64,000 nucleotides of DNA from Paragonimus westermani (GCA_008508345.1 QNGE01000289.1:160651-224650); one strand, 5' to 3'. Counted from the stretch's first letter, positions 1 through 11,380 are shown. Program-made: numbers and translations. The notes: generated by a model from the letters alone, not told the origin.

Positions 1-2594
1 CTTTATATCGGCCTATGGAAGTGTTTGAAAACTGGGGGCTGTCCTCAATTTATTGTTCATGAGAAAACGCCAATTTTGAATGGACGGCACTCACGATTTT
101 GTAAACCTAGTTGAAATGTGTCTCATCGGATGAAACTACTATATCATCTGTAGATTGCGATAAGGTTCATCGAATTTAAAGGCTTTTCCACATCTACTTG
201 TAGAAAAATATCAGTTTATATCAAATTCATTGATCTAAGCGAGAACTCCATCTAATGATTATGTTTTGCACATAAGACACTGAAGAAAGACACACGATTT
301 GGTCAGCTTACAAAAAGTAGACCGAACTATTACTGAATCTAAATGCAAAAAGTCCCGTGTGCGTTAAACTGTCATAAACAATAGAGAGATGCACTTTATT
401 ACAGTTAACAGGTTAGTGACATTTGTTTGCTTTGGGAAGCATATGTTCACTGTGTTCTACTTGCATGATTTTGTCAGACCTATTGAAACATCCGCAGAAC
501 AGCAGCGTCCTGCTTTCATGGTCTTTCCGGTTTGCCCACCCAGGTAATTTTCAACAACGTAAAACAACTTCAGATAAAACTTTCTATCTAGTTTAGTAGC
601 TGTGCACTTATGGATAGAAGAAAAATCCATATCAAAGTTTGATTGAGGTCCCCATAGTATTTTCAAAAAGTGTTGCCGAGAAAGGCGAGAGGTGAACTAA
701 ACACAACTTTGCATATCGCATCAACAAATTCCTTCTGTACATAATGTGAACATGACCCACAAGTGATTTCACTTCTCGCATACTCATAGACATTCCAGTC
801 GGTCTATTTTGAAAAGAAGCACTACATGCATGTTTTGCTGTCCCCAGAACTTGTCGATAATGCACATCTCTGTCACTGTCAAGACTCCGACCAAGATGTT
901 ATCAGAGCACCATAGTCAGTATTTTGCGATGACCTGATATTAGGCATGGGTGAATCATCTTATTTACACCATCATCCCTATTTGCTCGTGAATAGTACCG
1001 CTTTAGCCTTCTTTTCTTCTTACCTCTTCTTTAAACCGCGTACCATCACTGATACAATCCACAGTGCGCGTGATCATACAGATACACGCAGTCTGCATGT
1101 AGAATATCTACCAAGTAACATAATTCCAGCTGCGTGCACCTGCTAAGCGTCGAAAAGCTGATGAGTCTCTGGACCCCCTTGTTCAGTTGCAATAAAAATC
1201 TATTTGATAGTCCACTGGCCTGAGATGTCTGTATGCTCAATGATGGGCCAGCTGAGCTGCTGGTGAAGCTATTTAGAGCAAGGAAATTTTATAGGTTTTC
1301 CACCTGGACTATGAAGCCAATTAGGAATGAGGCCATCACATGCTAAATATTTGTTAGTTCTGTGATAGCAATAGGCAGCGGAAACATGTATTCAAACAAT
1401 GTACGTCAGATCGCCGTGTTAACCTCAATAAACGGTGTGATCTACATGAACAAGGTATTGACTAAAGCACTCGTACAGATAAAAGACTGTGAATGCACCA
1501 TGGATGATAATTAATGAAAACAACGATCAAAGAATAAAGGAACAAATATAAAAACTAATAGGTTAGCTGAACAAGAGAAGCTCATAAACATTACAGAGGT
1601 GGACAGGCCTAACAGTTTGAATGTAAAATCGCTATTATTTGGTAGCTACCAGGTATATTTATCAAAGATCGGAGGAGAAATAAAATACAAGTAAACAAAT
1701 GGTCGTACATGTGTTACGCAAATATTGAAATGGTACTTACGTAGCGCCAAGCAAAAGCAACATGCAGAATCATTTATGGATTTTAGTGACCTAGTGTTTG
1801 AGCCTGCCAGCAAATGGACTGAACGCATAGTTACTAGTGTGTAATCTCACACATCGAGCGGACGGCAGATAAATGGTTTATCCTACGCACAATGCAAACA
1901 GATGTCACTGGAAGCATATATAATACTGCAGGTGGACCGGGGTTATCGCTGGGTCAATAAAATTGCACGAAGCTTGCTATAAATTTGGCTCATCTCCTAA
2001 CAGAAAAAGTTGATAAGTTTGCATTATTAGTGATTGTATAAAAAAACTCCAAAGCGTGCTGGTTTAACGCACTGTTTCTTATGAACAAGTGTTTGTTTCT
2101 TTGCACATAAATACAATTCACCTCGCCACTTTAAGCATCAAACAACCAAAGCAGAACGTAAGAAGGGACAGGATTTTAACAAGAATTTCGAACCATAGAA
2201 AAAAATTGAGGCTCCGCCCACAAAGATCCGTTGAACTTAAAAGTAACTAGTTGGATGCCGGAAACCAGTGACGTTGGTGTTCATTTTATAACAGATCATT
2301 TTTGCTTGATTTAGTGTCCACTTTTTTGAAGTTACTTGCGAACAAACTCTTGCTGAAATGAAATATCGCGTTATATTGTGCAGTGATCAGCAATCGTGTG
2401 ACTTCACCAAGAATTCCGGCTGCAACCGTGTTTACTTGCTTGTCGGTCCTGTACGCATGATCCCTTATACACCTACTACAGAAGGCCTGATATGAACTAA
2501 CTGGCGCTTTCTTCAGCAGTGCGACTGATTGCACGCATCAAACGCTTGCTCCTCTTTTTTCGACTCATCTGTCGTTTCATTCTTCGAGGTCGTT
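1..2594. other. Unassigned sequence, no gene recognised
   Basis: Only short open frames (under about 85 codons) occur on either strand and none resembles a known family. Base composition is mixed and AT-leaning with no tandem repeat. It lies downstream of the minus-strand HAD gene at 3234-3924, so it could hold that gene's introns and later exons, but I could not identify a convincing exon. Confidence 0.5.
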
Positions 2595-2923
2595 CAACCT
2601 ACACCTTTTGGAAGTTGTATAACGCGCCCGAAGTTTCTATGCACCTCTCGCCTGGCGTGCTTTTGAGTGCCGCCAGGCGGGCTGGGGCTTACCTCGCGCT
2701 TCCTTGCTTTCTTCCCTGGGTTACTGCCGTTGGTCACAGACAAGGCTAGATCTAACTGGTCATCCTGTTTCCTAACATTGCTGGAAATATACGGTTTTTC
2801 CGAATCTTACCGCGTTCGTTTATTTCGATGCCTGTTGGGACCACATTTCGACCGTTATTCAGGGAGGGAATATAAAATTGTTGCTGGACGAGGGTCGAAC
2901 GCATACTCACTTGTTCGCTACCG
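2595..2923 (+). repeat. Dispersed repeat, copy 1 (inverted relative to 34410-34735)
   Basis: This stretch is a clear but diverged reverse-complement match of 34410-34735. Shared landmarks are ACCTACACCTTTTGGAA at one end, a CACCTCTCGCCTGG block, GATCTAACTGGTCAT in the middle and GAGTATGCGTTCGA (GTATGCGTTCGA in both) near the other end. A short minus-strand reading (starting MRSTLVQQ, ending near GNRMTS) is recognisable in both copies, but that may only reflect shared DNA ancestry. No transposase or RT was seen. It could be a SINE or part of a larger element; the type is unknown. Confidence 0.7.
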
Positions 2924-3233
2924 TTGCCCAAGCTCATTTGAATGAAATAAGGTAGGGAGAAAAGCATTAAGAGAATTAAGTGATAAGACTCGAAAGTGAA
3001 CAAAAAAAAGAGAACACATCTTTCAGTTTTCACCAGATGGCGAGCGCAGATTTCATTGAATGTTATCTTCTGGTTAATTAAATTGATCCTAATCACCTTT
3101 TCAACGATAGACGGCTATAGCGGCACTGTGAAACCATTCACGTTAGATCACTTTAATAGCACTGGAAAATGAACCATAATATCGTTTGAAGTTTTAAAAG
3201 AATTTACTTTTGTAAAATTCTCTTACAATATTC

Positions 3234-3924
3234 TCATAACAAACCCAATCTGCTATCTGAGGTGCAAACTGCAATCCGAATATTATGCTGTCTTAATATA
3301 GTAAAGAGCTCCTTCAAATTATGAAGCGGCGATATATGATCTGGTGTGACAGTGTGTTCATTAATGTATCGGGAGGTCAACTGTTGTGCTTTCTTTGCAG
3401 GAACTCCTTGACTTATCAACATATTGCTTATAGCTTCCAATATTTGAGCAGTGGTCCCCTCTGCCAACAAACCTATAATTGAACAACCTAATTGAATTTT
3501 CAAGTCATCACTGGTTACCTGGATGTGTTTTTGAGTCCTGTGCACATACTCCAAGTATACTGAAGATTTGTTCACGCAACTCAACATTTAAAGCTTTCGA
3601 AAGACTGTGAATAATTCGAAAACTTGTCGAATCGACGCACCTGTGTGCTACATATTTAGCCCATGGTATCCACATGGTGTCAAAACATATAAGTGTTCCA
3701 TCTTTGTCGAAAACAACGGCTTTGTAAGCCGGGTGGTTATTGGAAATCAAGCGGTTCAACAATAAGTTATGGTTTATGTTATGTTTTCTAATATTCCAAG
3801 AGGATTCTCTGGCAGTGATGAAAGAATCATAATATATTGTTCCTCTAGTGTTAGAAATGCTCGCAACAAAATCACATATATACGCTGACTTCCTGGAAAA
3901 TGCATTGATAGTTTTCCTCCACAT
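3234..3924 (-). CDS. HAD-superfamily hydrolase, 5' two exons
   Basis: The only host-like gene in the window. Reading right to left, exon 1 (3924-3519) begins MWRKTINAF and carries HAD motif I, VVFDKDGTL, whose two Asp are the nucleophile and the general acid/base of this phosphatase family. The frame stops soon after HPG, but a phase-1 intron (3473-3518, GTAACC...TTATAG, 46 bp) restores it: HPG is joined to LLAEGTTAQI in exon 2 (3472 to about 3245). Exon 2 ends just after IAVCTSDSR, which fits HAD motif II. A donor-like GTTTGT follows at 3244. Motifs III and IV (Lys and the GDxxxD acidic pair) are missing, so the gene either continues in downstream exons I did not find or is truncated. The N-terminus before motif I is about 70 residues with several basic residues; a targeting role is possible but unproven. 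Substrate unknown. Confidence 0.72.
3473..3518 (-). other. 46 bp spliceosomal intron in the HAD gene
   Basis: On the minus strand the sequence reads CCAG|GTAACC...TTCAATTATAG|GTTTG. Removing these 46 bases joins codon 136 as G|GT (Gly) and fuses two open frames into one protein with the family's usual order (PG-LLAEGT). Without removal the exon 1 frame stops three codons later. Very short introns are known in 5' parts of flatworm genes, which fits the proposed host. Confidence 0.75.
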
Positions 3925-4013
3925 GACCTCGTTAGCAGGTAATTATTTCGAAATCGGTCGAAATTTCAAGGACATTCCTAATTCAGCAATTCAGAAATTG
4001 ATTTAAGCAATTT

Positions 4014-5236
4014 CCAGCGATTCGTATACGGGTTGGAGGCTGAGAGCCCAATCTACTCAGATCCAGTCAGTTTGTTCGTTTTGATATCCGGCGGTCTTCT
4101 GTTGACCTGAGAGGCAGTCATTGAAAACGGGGTGCAGCACCACTCTTGGGGGTTACAGAAAATACCAAGAACAGAGTGAAATAATAATCTAGCAGAACAG
4201 GATAAATTACTAATCCAAGGGTTTATTCAGTAAGTGGGAATCCAATAACACTTTGAGACGGTCCTTAGAAGATCAGCTAACAACCTCTAGTGATAAGTCG
4301 TTCCAGTAGTTGATAACTCCATAAAAGAACTGTTGTCTTAGGAAGGTCCGAGGTCAAAGCTTATAGAGCTTCTTGTCGTGATCTCTTCGACCGTTATCAC
4401 TTACCAGGGTGAAGAATTGTTGCACGAGTTCTGTGCTAAGGAGAAAGTGTGTAAGAATTAAGTCACCGCGGAGTCTACGAAAATCAAGTGGATAGAGATC
4501 GAGAATTTCGAGGCGAGACTCGTAGGAGAGATGCCGTAAGCCAGTGACCATTTTGGTGGCTACTCGCTGAACACGTTCAACAGCGAGTATTTCCTTCTTC
4601 AAACCGATATAGACGACTTGATTGGTATACTCGAGTAGTGGCCTTATGTAGACTCCGTAAAGCGTGTGGGAGGCGTGCTTGTCTATGCGGGGGAAGGTTC
4701 TTTTGATCATCCCAAGGGTCATAGTACCCCTTTTGGCGGCCGGATGGTAATGATAAGAGAGGGACGAATCAGACGACAGCCGAATCCCTAGGTCTTTTTT
4801 AAGGTCTACTTTTGTGATATCTACTACACTTTGTGCACCATGCATCACGAATAGGTTCCCGGAGTCTCGTCCGAGTGACATGTGCGCACACTTACTGTCG
4901 TTTAGAGAGAGACTCCAATCATCTGACCAGCACTTAATACAATCGAGGTCAATCTACAATGCATTGGGATCATAGGTATTCCAGACTTTTTGGTCGTCGG
5001 CATAAATGAGGGCGTTGCTTGAGATCAACTCGAGGAAATCATTGAGGTAGATCAGAAACAACAATGGACCAAGTACTGATCCTTGAGGGACTCCGACAGA
5101 GACTGGAGGTGGAGACGAAAGGCCTGAACCGGTTTTTGCTCTGAAAGTCCTGTTACCAAAAATGTAAGTTATCCGGCAGAGAACCTCTCTTTCTAGTTTA
5201 TGCACCAGAAGACCGTGTGGGACACGGTCGAATGCT
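4014..5236 (-). mobile_element. CR1-like non-LTR element, 3' half (RT and 3' UTR), copy 1
   Basis: Minus-strand segment of a CR1/Perere-type retrotransposon. The reading runs from AFDRVPHGLL (RT motif A) through GVPQGSVLGPLLF (motif B) and ALIYADDQKVW (motif C, catalytic YADD) to the C-terminal conserved stretch around LYGVYIRPLLEY and VQRVATKMVTGL. The 3' untranslated part is 4014-4353. It is nearly identical to 21833-23056, offset 17819. One in-frame TAG (4954-4956) interrupts the reading in both copies. The left edge of similarity, near TTCCAGCGATTC, marks the probable 3' end of the element. The right edge is the single N at 5237, where the sequence switches abruptly to another duplicated block. 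Confidence 0.88.
4354..5236 (-). pseudogene. CR1-like reverse transcriptase, C-terminal part
   Basis: Partial ORF2 of the CR1-like element: the second half of the reverse transcriptase domain plus the C-terminal tail, ending RDHDKKLYKL. Motif A Asp (AFDRV) and the YADD pair are intact. A TAG at 4954-4956, where a sense codon is expected after the DPNAL stretch, splits it into 93-residue and roughly 200-residue pieces. The N-terminal RT motifs and endonuclease are cut off at 5237. It would copy its own RNA at a nicked target if complete; this copy is dead. Confidence 0.85.
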
Positions 5237-5237
5237 N
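5237..5237. other. Single ambiguous base at a block junction
   Basis: An isolated N. Everything to its left back to about 4014 is paralogous to 21833-23056. Everything to its right up to about 6700 is paralogous to 58192-59654 (offset 52954). Neither partner locus continues across this join, so the N marks a stitched junction rather than a simple miscall. Confidence 0.8.
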
Positions 5238-6110
5238 GCATCATCCACAAGTTCACTGTCATCTGGCAGCTGTACATTCATCCTTTCAGTTATGCGTCGG
5301 AAGATCTGCGTAGTGGGCATATTTGGTGATCGTACGGAACCGCGCAAATTTCTCATGTACAACTCAAATGGAAACGCCGAATAAGAGTCCGTGCAGTCTG
5401 ACGTTCCCACACAAGTGGACGTTCGTCTAGATTTTCAAGTACACATAGAAAATATCTCTTACCCTGAAAATGTTGCGAAACTGGATGAATCAATTGTCCC
5501 TCACCTGCAACAAAAGCCGTGGGTGACTTGACATTGCCTCCAGAACGCTCCTGGCGCGCTAGTTTGGCCAAACGATAAACGATTGCACGCGAACAATCCC
5601 ACGGCGTTTTCGACTCATTAGGACTCATTTTTCCACGTAACGAATTAAGCAAGGTGGCTGAAATTGGTCCTTTGGCGCGGTCACCATTAATGTGGAGTGG
5701 TTCGATAAAACAAAATTCACACGAGTGGTGTAGGTCTGCTCACACGTTTCTGAGTAGCAAAAAAGGAGTGTTTTATTTTTATTACCCTTTACACATGCAA
5801 AATGATACACAAAACCTAGACACAAGGAAGTTTAGTGAGTGTTCCAAAAGGAACACTCGAAGATCACTCAGGGAACGGCTGTGTTCCAGTGTGCTACTAG
5901 GGTGAAGAGTTACTGACTTAGCGGGCATTACTACATGATATTCAACTTTTATCAATTGATAATGTACAAAAGGTTTCGAAGCAAGTAAATGTGACAAAAT
6001 ACAACGAATAGTACGTAAATTTGAGTGATCAAATGGTAAAAACGGGATACGCACCAGTACGCAATAATAACTGGCCTCGTTTGAACCACGCGCCAACGAA
6101 GAAGGTTGAG
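5238..6110 (-). mobile_element. Partial copy of the inverted-repeat transposon module (see 57033-58860)
   Basis: Sequence-identical, as far as I can read, to 58192-59064. It holds the N-terminal part of the transposase-tail-like ORF (5410 back to 5238, cut at the N), an upstream open stretch at 5353-5652 starting MLNSLRGKM, and the inverted-repeat cluster near 5841-5900 (GAGTGTTCC/GGAACACTC, then CACTCAGGGAACGG). The downstream DUF4806-like frame present at 57286-57945 is absent here because the block is cut at 5237. Confidence 0.65.
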
Positions 6111-7112
6111 CATACCTAAGAACGTCCCCAGTGCGTTTGAGTCTGCTTTCTAGAAGTTTCCAGTGAAGTCTTTGTTGCAGCATTTCGGAGCCAGTAACAT
6201 ACAAAGTCGAAGGTTAGTATCATGTGGTCACTATGCTCTAGCGGTGGTTTGATGTCCACCCTATCTACCAGGTGAGCCTCGTTCGTAATGACCAGATCGA
6301 GCAGGGAAGGGTTTCTGTCCTGGACGGTGCCTTGTACGTCGATCGACATGCTCTGTCTACGCTTTCTCATGAATCAACATTGTCAAGGGTTTCGAGAACC
6401 TGCAGCTAGTCCTCATGAGAAGCCGCGATAGAGTTAAGTTTGGGTGCGTTGAGGTCACCCATAATAAGAAGGTGGGAGAAACGCTGGGTAGACGTGAGTC
6501 TGTCTAGGGTAGCAATGATGACCTCTTCTTTGGATGCACTGCATGACGGCAAACGATACATAACACCGGCAAGAAGCGTGTCACGTTTGCGGAGTTGGAG
6601 TTTGGTCCGGAGCGTGTCGCATTTCTCTGGGAAGGTAAATTCCCCTACGACAGCTGGCACTGGGAGCTTCTGGCTTAGGAAAACGGCGCAGCCTCCCATG
6701 CGTTCACGGGAGGAGTCCGTCCGGTACAAAGAGTAACCAGGGGCATGCAGTTCATTATCACGGATTTCCGCGGCATGCCAGATCTCTGTTAAAGCAAGAA
6801 TGTGAGTCCTAGTGCCGTGGACCAGCTGTCTGATTTCTGGTGGTTTGTTCAGAAGGCTCAGACAGTTGGCGTACACGCATTTTAGGGCTACTTCTCCGTT
6901 TGGCTGTGTGCAAAAAGAGACAGAAGTGCACGAGGGAAAGCTTGGGAAAGTGGCCTCAGTAGAGGGGGTATGCGTAACTAGAGGCTTAGTATTGTGAGCC
7001 CTCTTGGGGGTGGTAGCCGTTTCATCACAGCCTGGGCACATGTGAGCGTCCCTGTGGGACGCTTCGTGCGTTTCTTTTTCCCAGAGCTCGATGACTGCTC
7101 TTGCTTTCAAAG
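6111..7112 (-). pseudogene. CR1-like ORF2, apurinic-type endonuclease domain
   Basis: The minus-strand frame at 7110-6406 and a shifted frame at 6370-6116 together give the endonuclease half of a CR1-type ORF2: LKCVYANCLSLLNK at the domain start, ILALTEIW with the catalytic Glu, a GYSLYRTD stretch, GVMYRLPS and MGDLNAP with the catalytic Asp. The second frame carries NPSLLDLVITNEAHLVD and HSDHMILTF, the usual end of the domain with its catalytic SDH. A stop at 6406 and a frame change near 6370-6400 inactivate it. The RT half is separated by the 5238-6110 insert. The part up to about 6700 is identical to 59070-59654; beyond that it matches only at subfamily level. Confidence 0.85.
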
Positions 7113-8944
7113 CTACTGAAGGGTGATTTGCGATTCTGCACCCTCGAAAATTTGGATGGGGTTGTAAATAAGAAGAAAATATAGGACGGATTGGCTGATG
7201 CAGCCAAGGAGATAGCCACCGGAATGAGACAAGTTTGAGCAGTTTGGGATGCAGGGGGATCCCAGCAGACTTACTGGGCTATAAAGCTTAGGGAAAAAAT
7301 AATTTTCTACGGACGTTTGTTTGGGTGGGATGATTGGGGGTCTATAAGAGTGATGGTTCTTGACAATTTTGGGATCTACTCTCTCGGTCCCTTGCATATC
7401 CGCAGGCGCTTGACTTTCCAAGGAGATAGAGACAGTGTCCTCTTATGTGGGTGCTCGGGTTGGTCCATCCGAGGACACCGATCCCCGCTCGACATCAGGG
7501 ACAAGGACTTTAACGATAGCCTAGAGTTTGGGCTCAGCCTTGATACATAACCTTGTTCTAGCAAGCTGAGAGCGATTCTGCCGCTCCTTCAATGAGCGAT
7601 CTAGCGAGACTTCCCTGAGGTTAACGTGTTTTTCCTTAAGTTCAGCCGCTTTTCCTCACAATTCCTCCATGGTGATCTTTGTGCGTAACGTCACAAGGAG
7701 TCCCGGTGATTTCTTGGTAGCTTTGAAGCGAAGTCTGCTAGCGGAAGCCATTTTTGTATATTCTGGAGGGAAACAAGCGTTTAGCACCGCTCTGGCTTGT
7801 TCCCCTGGAGAGGGTGTGGTCGGGAATAGTCCCCAAAAAACAAGCCACTTCTCTCGAAGTGCTCTAACCTTCAAGCTCGTCGGGACTTCCTAGATCTGAG
7901 CAGTGGACAAAGCCACTGGTGTGCGAGCAGCCGCAGCACCTGTAAGGGCAAGGACAATGTACTTGTTTGACGAGCTCAGTTCTGACTTTATATCAGATAA
8001 AGCACTCTGAGTGTCAATCAGGGTTTTTTCTACCGTGGCTGTTGATTTTGCCAAGGTGTGTTGCGTTATTTTGAGATTGATGAGATCTGTTTGATGTTAA
8101 ATAGTGGCCCTACGCTCTACCCGAATGAGATACATTACTCCTCCTTGTTCTTACACAACCTACTTTGACCGTTTTCCTTACCCCCATTTAGTCTGAGCCC
8201 TGTAAACTTCCAAATACCGAAGTGAGACATTTTTCTTCCATATTTTTCTTTGAGTAACTTATGATTCCCGTCGTTTCTTGATGCATGAATAGTCGTTCTA
8301 CTCTGACCAAACCAATGACCATTTGTTTGAGTGAGCTCAACCCCCTTTATCGTCCACCATTGTTGATCGGTGCCTGGTTGTCCATTTGTTGTGCGGGCAC
8401 TTTTTTCTTTGATTTCTGGGGATTTCCACATTCGACGTGAGAGACAATTTCCTTGTACATTGGTTCAATTAGTACCGTAATAAACCTAGTTATTACGAGC
8501 GCCTTCTTGCTAACCGTTTCGAGGATATATTATCTTTGTCGTTGAATATTGAGAGGCATTTACTGGACCAACAGATTACGCGTAACTCGGGGTGAACTTG
8601 AATCGTTAGCAAACGATCCAATAGTGTCTATTTGTGTGCTTACATCTTTAGACGCTCTGTAGCCACACTTGCACGCGTCTGACTTCTGCTCGCTCGGGGT
8701 CTCATGTAGAAGATCCGGCATGGCCTTCAGTTGGGTGCAGCTATCTCGGAATGGACCGCTCATACAGATAAATGATCCTTTCATATAAATGAGCAAGGCG
8801 TACTCGTCCCCCCTGTGGATAATACACTTAAAGTCGTACCAGTGTAGGCACGTCTGGCATTGCATGCCGTTCTGAACAGTCATACGACAGCCGAAACGAC
8901 CAAATGCACGCGATACCTCCGATCCATCAATGTTGCTGGATCTT
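7113..8944 (-). pseudogene. CR1-like ORF1 with PHD-like zinc finger
   Basis: ORF1 of the same minus-strand element. The 5' end (near 8944, truncated by the N gap) encodes a cysteine-rich motif, CRMTVQNGMQCQTCLHWYDFKC, of the PHD-like type found in CR1/Perere ORF1 proteins. It is followed by a second Cys pair (DACKCGYRA). Further on, 7874-7656 carries a conserved region (LREKWLVFWGL, ARAVLNACFPP, LLVTLRTK) and then a Leu/Arg-rich stretch. Several stops and frame changes interrupt it (7376-7421 and 8044-8560 among others). ORF1 proteins of this family bind the element RNA as a nucleoprotein; this copy is decayed. Confidence 0.7.
8047..8944. repeat. 898 bp direct duplication, left copy (pairs with 13396-14293)
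   Basis: Almost identical to 13396-14293 at an offset of 5349; only a couple of mismatches are visible near the left edge. It contains the 5' half of CR1 ORF1. The right edge of this copy is exactly the start of the N gap, while the other copy continues into the CR1 5' UTR. A false duplication from two haplotype contigs is a strong possibility. Confidence 0.85.
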
Positions 8945-9077
8945 NNNNNNNNNNNNNNNNNNNNNNNNNNNNNNNNNNNNNNNNNNNNNNNNNNNNNNNN
9001 NNNNNNNNNNNNNNNNNNNNNNNNNNNNNNNNNNNNNNNNNNNNNNNNNNNNNNNNNNNNNNNNNNNNNNNNNNNNN
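8945..9077. other. Assembly gap, 133 Ns
   Basis: A run of 133 unknown bases. It lies between the CR1 ORF1 duplicate and the BEL/Pao element, so the 5' LTR and leader of that element may be missing here. Any open frame drawn across the Ns is meaningless. Confidence 0.99.
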
Positions 9078-9389
9078 GGAAGGTTCTACCGGTCCTAACA
9101 ATCACGGCGTTATCAAGGCTGATCCTGCTATCTGTGAACAGCGTTTTTATACCGCACGGTCAAGCACTTCTTTACCGATCGAGGCTGCTACAATGTCGCA
9201 TGAACCATTCCCCATGTCAGACGAGAATCATTTGAATACCCATAACTACGGTGATGTCCCCCTTTCTATTTATTCTAATTCTTTAAAGTTGACGAACGAT
9301 CTTTTCATGCCAAATGTTTTAAGTAATTCAAAAACCTTCTTATTGCTAGGGATCCACCTGAACCCAGTGCTGCTGAGCATGATTTTTGT

Positions 9390-10730
9390 TTGTTTGTGGC
9401 CTCTAGAACTAAGCAGGGATCCGGCCCATGGATAGCGATAGGGACGGTGGTAGCCCCACCGCAGAAGATGGAGAGTGTGTCCAAATACCGTGCTGTTTTG
9501 CCCGTTTCGCCTAACTGTGCTCTGATGAATGTTTCTGATGAAGTTTCTGATAACGTGTTGGAGGAAGAGCTGATCTTAAAGACAGGGGAGCTAGAATTGA
9601 GACGTAGACTTCTTGAACTCCATAAAAGACAGGGTATGGCCGCGAAATCTGAGCCCGTCCCGACAGCCGATACTGAGCTTAGTACACCATGCCACCCTGG
9701 TCAATCGAGGGCCTCTGAAACAAACCCCTTTTTTCTAGACCCTGTCGAGTCGTTAGAGCAAGCTCTCAGACCTCTGGTTCTTGAAGCTACTCTTCCGAAA
9801 ATTGAAGTGGATAGTTTCGATGGGTCCCCAAAGAACTACTTTACCTTTCTCAGAAATTTTGAAGGTAACGTGGTAGACGAGTTAGTTGACGAAGGATCGG
9901 AGCTTTTGTACTTGTTGCATTATTGTCGTGGTAGGGCGAAAGGGGCAATTAAGCACTGTACACTCTTGCCAGATGAGGTGAGTTTTGCAGAGGCTATGCG
10001 GATTTTACACCAGCAGTTTGGCCGCCGACATGATATTATGCACGCGGTAAGTAAGGTGGTTTTCATGGGTCTTAGGTTAGTCGCTGGCGACGTTGATGGC
10101 TTGCGTGGACTAGCCAGCCAAGTGAAGGGCCGTCAGGAGATGCTAATGCAGCTAGATGACAGTGCAGAGCTAAACTGCACAACAAACCTCATTAAAGCAG
10201 TTGAGCGATTGCCTCACCACCTGCAGGAATGATGGGCAGAAGTTGCCGAGGGAATAACTGAGTGCGGGACGGAACCTGATTTTAGCGATTCGTTACGTTT
10301 TGTGAATTAAAGAGTGGAAGTCAGTGCTAGTCAGTATGGTCAGTTGGCTGCTTGCTCAGAAAGCAGGACAAGCAACCCATCATCCTCTGGACATTCTGGA
10401 ATCAGATACTCGAGGTGCAACGTCGAAGTAGGTGTGCCTTATGAGAAGGTGAACTAGAGGTGTCTGGTTTGTAAGGGCAATCACGATATATCCGATTGCG
10501 GTTGGTTCAGCGGCCAGTCGTTGGAGCAACGTAAAGCAATGCTGAAGAACACCGGAAGCTGTTTTCTTTGCCTAAAAGCGAACCATGTGGCCAATTCTTG
10601 TAGAGTACAGATACAAGTGCGGTACCGGGTTGTGGTCGACGCCATCATACGTTGGTCCATGACGATAAGCCCGAACAGGGTACGAAGGAAACGACAAAGT
10701 CATCCTTGTGCGGTGCTATGTCCAAGGTAA
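9390..10730 (+). pseudogene. BEL/Pao gag (DUF1759-like plus zinc knuckles)
   Basis: The 280-residue frame at 9390-10232 has the gag hallmarks of BEL elements: a charged helix (ELELRRRLLELHKRQG), then PKIEVDSFDGSPKNYFTFLRNFE, LLYLLHYCRGRAKGAI and an ILHQQFGRRHDI segment. It ends at a TGA (10230). The same frame continues past several stops (WAEVAEGI onward) to CLVCKGNHDISDC and CFLCLKANHVANSC, which are CCHC-like knuckles at about 10460-10610. Gag would coat the element RNA in a cytoplasmic particle. The nonsense codons show it is dead. The true start is uncertain because upstream sequence is lost in the gap. Confidence 0.8.
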
Positions 10731-11380
10731 TTGGTGTCCGTCTAGGATTCGTCCCGATCAGGTTAGTTGGCTCAAAAGAGTCAGTGACGACGCATGCCTT
10801 CCTGGATAACGGGTCTGACACTACATTGCTCGATGAATCTATCGCAAGGACAATTGGTTTGCAAGGACAGCCCTGTCAGATGATGTTCCGTACTCTACAC
10901 GGAACTTCTGCAACATCATGCAATAAGGTATCGATTGATTTGCAATCGTTGGATCAGGAGCATTCCATCACAGCTGATTCGGTTTATACGGTTAAACAGC
11001 TGCCACTGACTCAGGCTGACGTTGTCCACCAGTCAGAAGTAGATAGATGGACTCACCTAAAGGATGGTTCATTCAAGAGGTTAACTAGAACTGGCATGGG
11101 GATTTTGGTAGGATGCGATATACTTGGAGCGCCCTGGGTGCTGGAACAGAGACTGAGCAGCATCAACGAGCCTTATGCGAGTAAGACCATCTTCGACTGG
11201 AGCCTCCGGGTTCCACGTCGCACTGATGTCCGGGATGAACACTGTGTAAACCTCATTGGAATACGTCCGGTATCGTTGGATGATCCGATCCGGAGGATGT
11301 ATGAGTTGGATTACACTGACGGATGTATTTCAGTGAACCGGGAGCCCTCTGTGGAGGACAAGCGAGCATTGAATGACTGA
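10652..11380 (+). pseudogene. BEL/Pao aspartic protease region
   Basis: 242 codons open from MVHDDKPEQG. The protease active-site loop reads AFLDNGSDTTLL; BEL proteases normally have D-S/T-G-S, so the middle residue is Asn here. A downstream MGILVGCDILGAPW stretch corresponds to the protease C-terminal motif plus linker. It ends SVEDKRALND before a TGA. In intact elements this frame runs on into the RT, which is absent. Substitution at the active-site triad suggests loss of activity. Confidence 0.75.

Noticed and set aside
457..560. Minus-strand reading GGQTGKTMKAGR as a possible HAD motif IV exon of the 3.2-3.9 kb gene
   Set aside because: The order and a few residues fit, but the essential acidic residues are missing (Gln for Asp), no clean splice acceptor precedes it, and a 12-residue match can be chance.
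6440..6997. Plus-strand frames of 60-120 codons opposite the CR1 endonuclease (also 59394-59759)
   Set aside because: Antisense shadows of the endonuclease reading, with no motif of their own.
8560..9435. Long open frames crossing the N gap on both strands
   Set aside because: They exist only because the 133 Ns translate without stops. Only the parts outside 8945-9077 were used.
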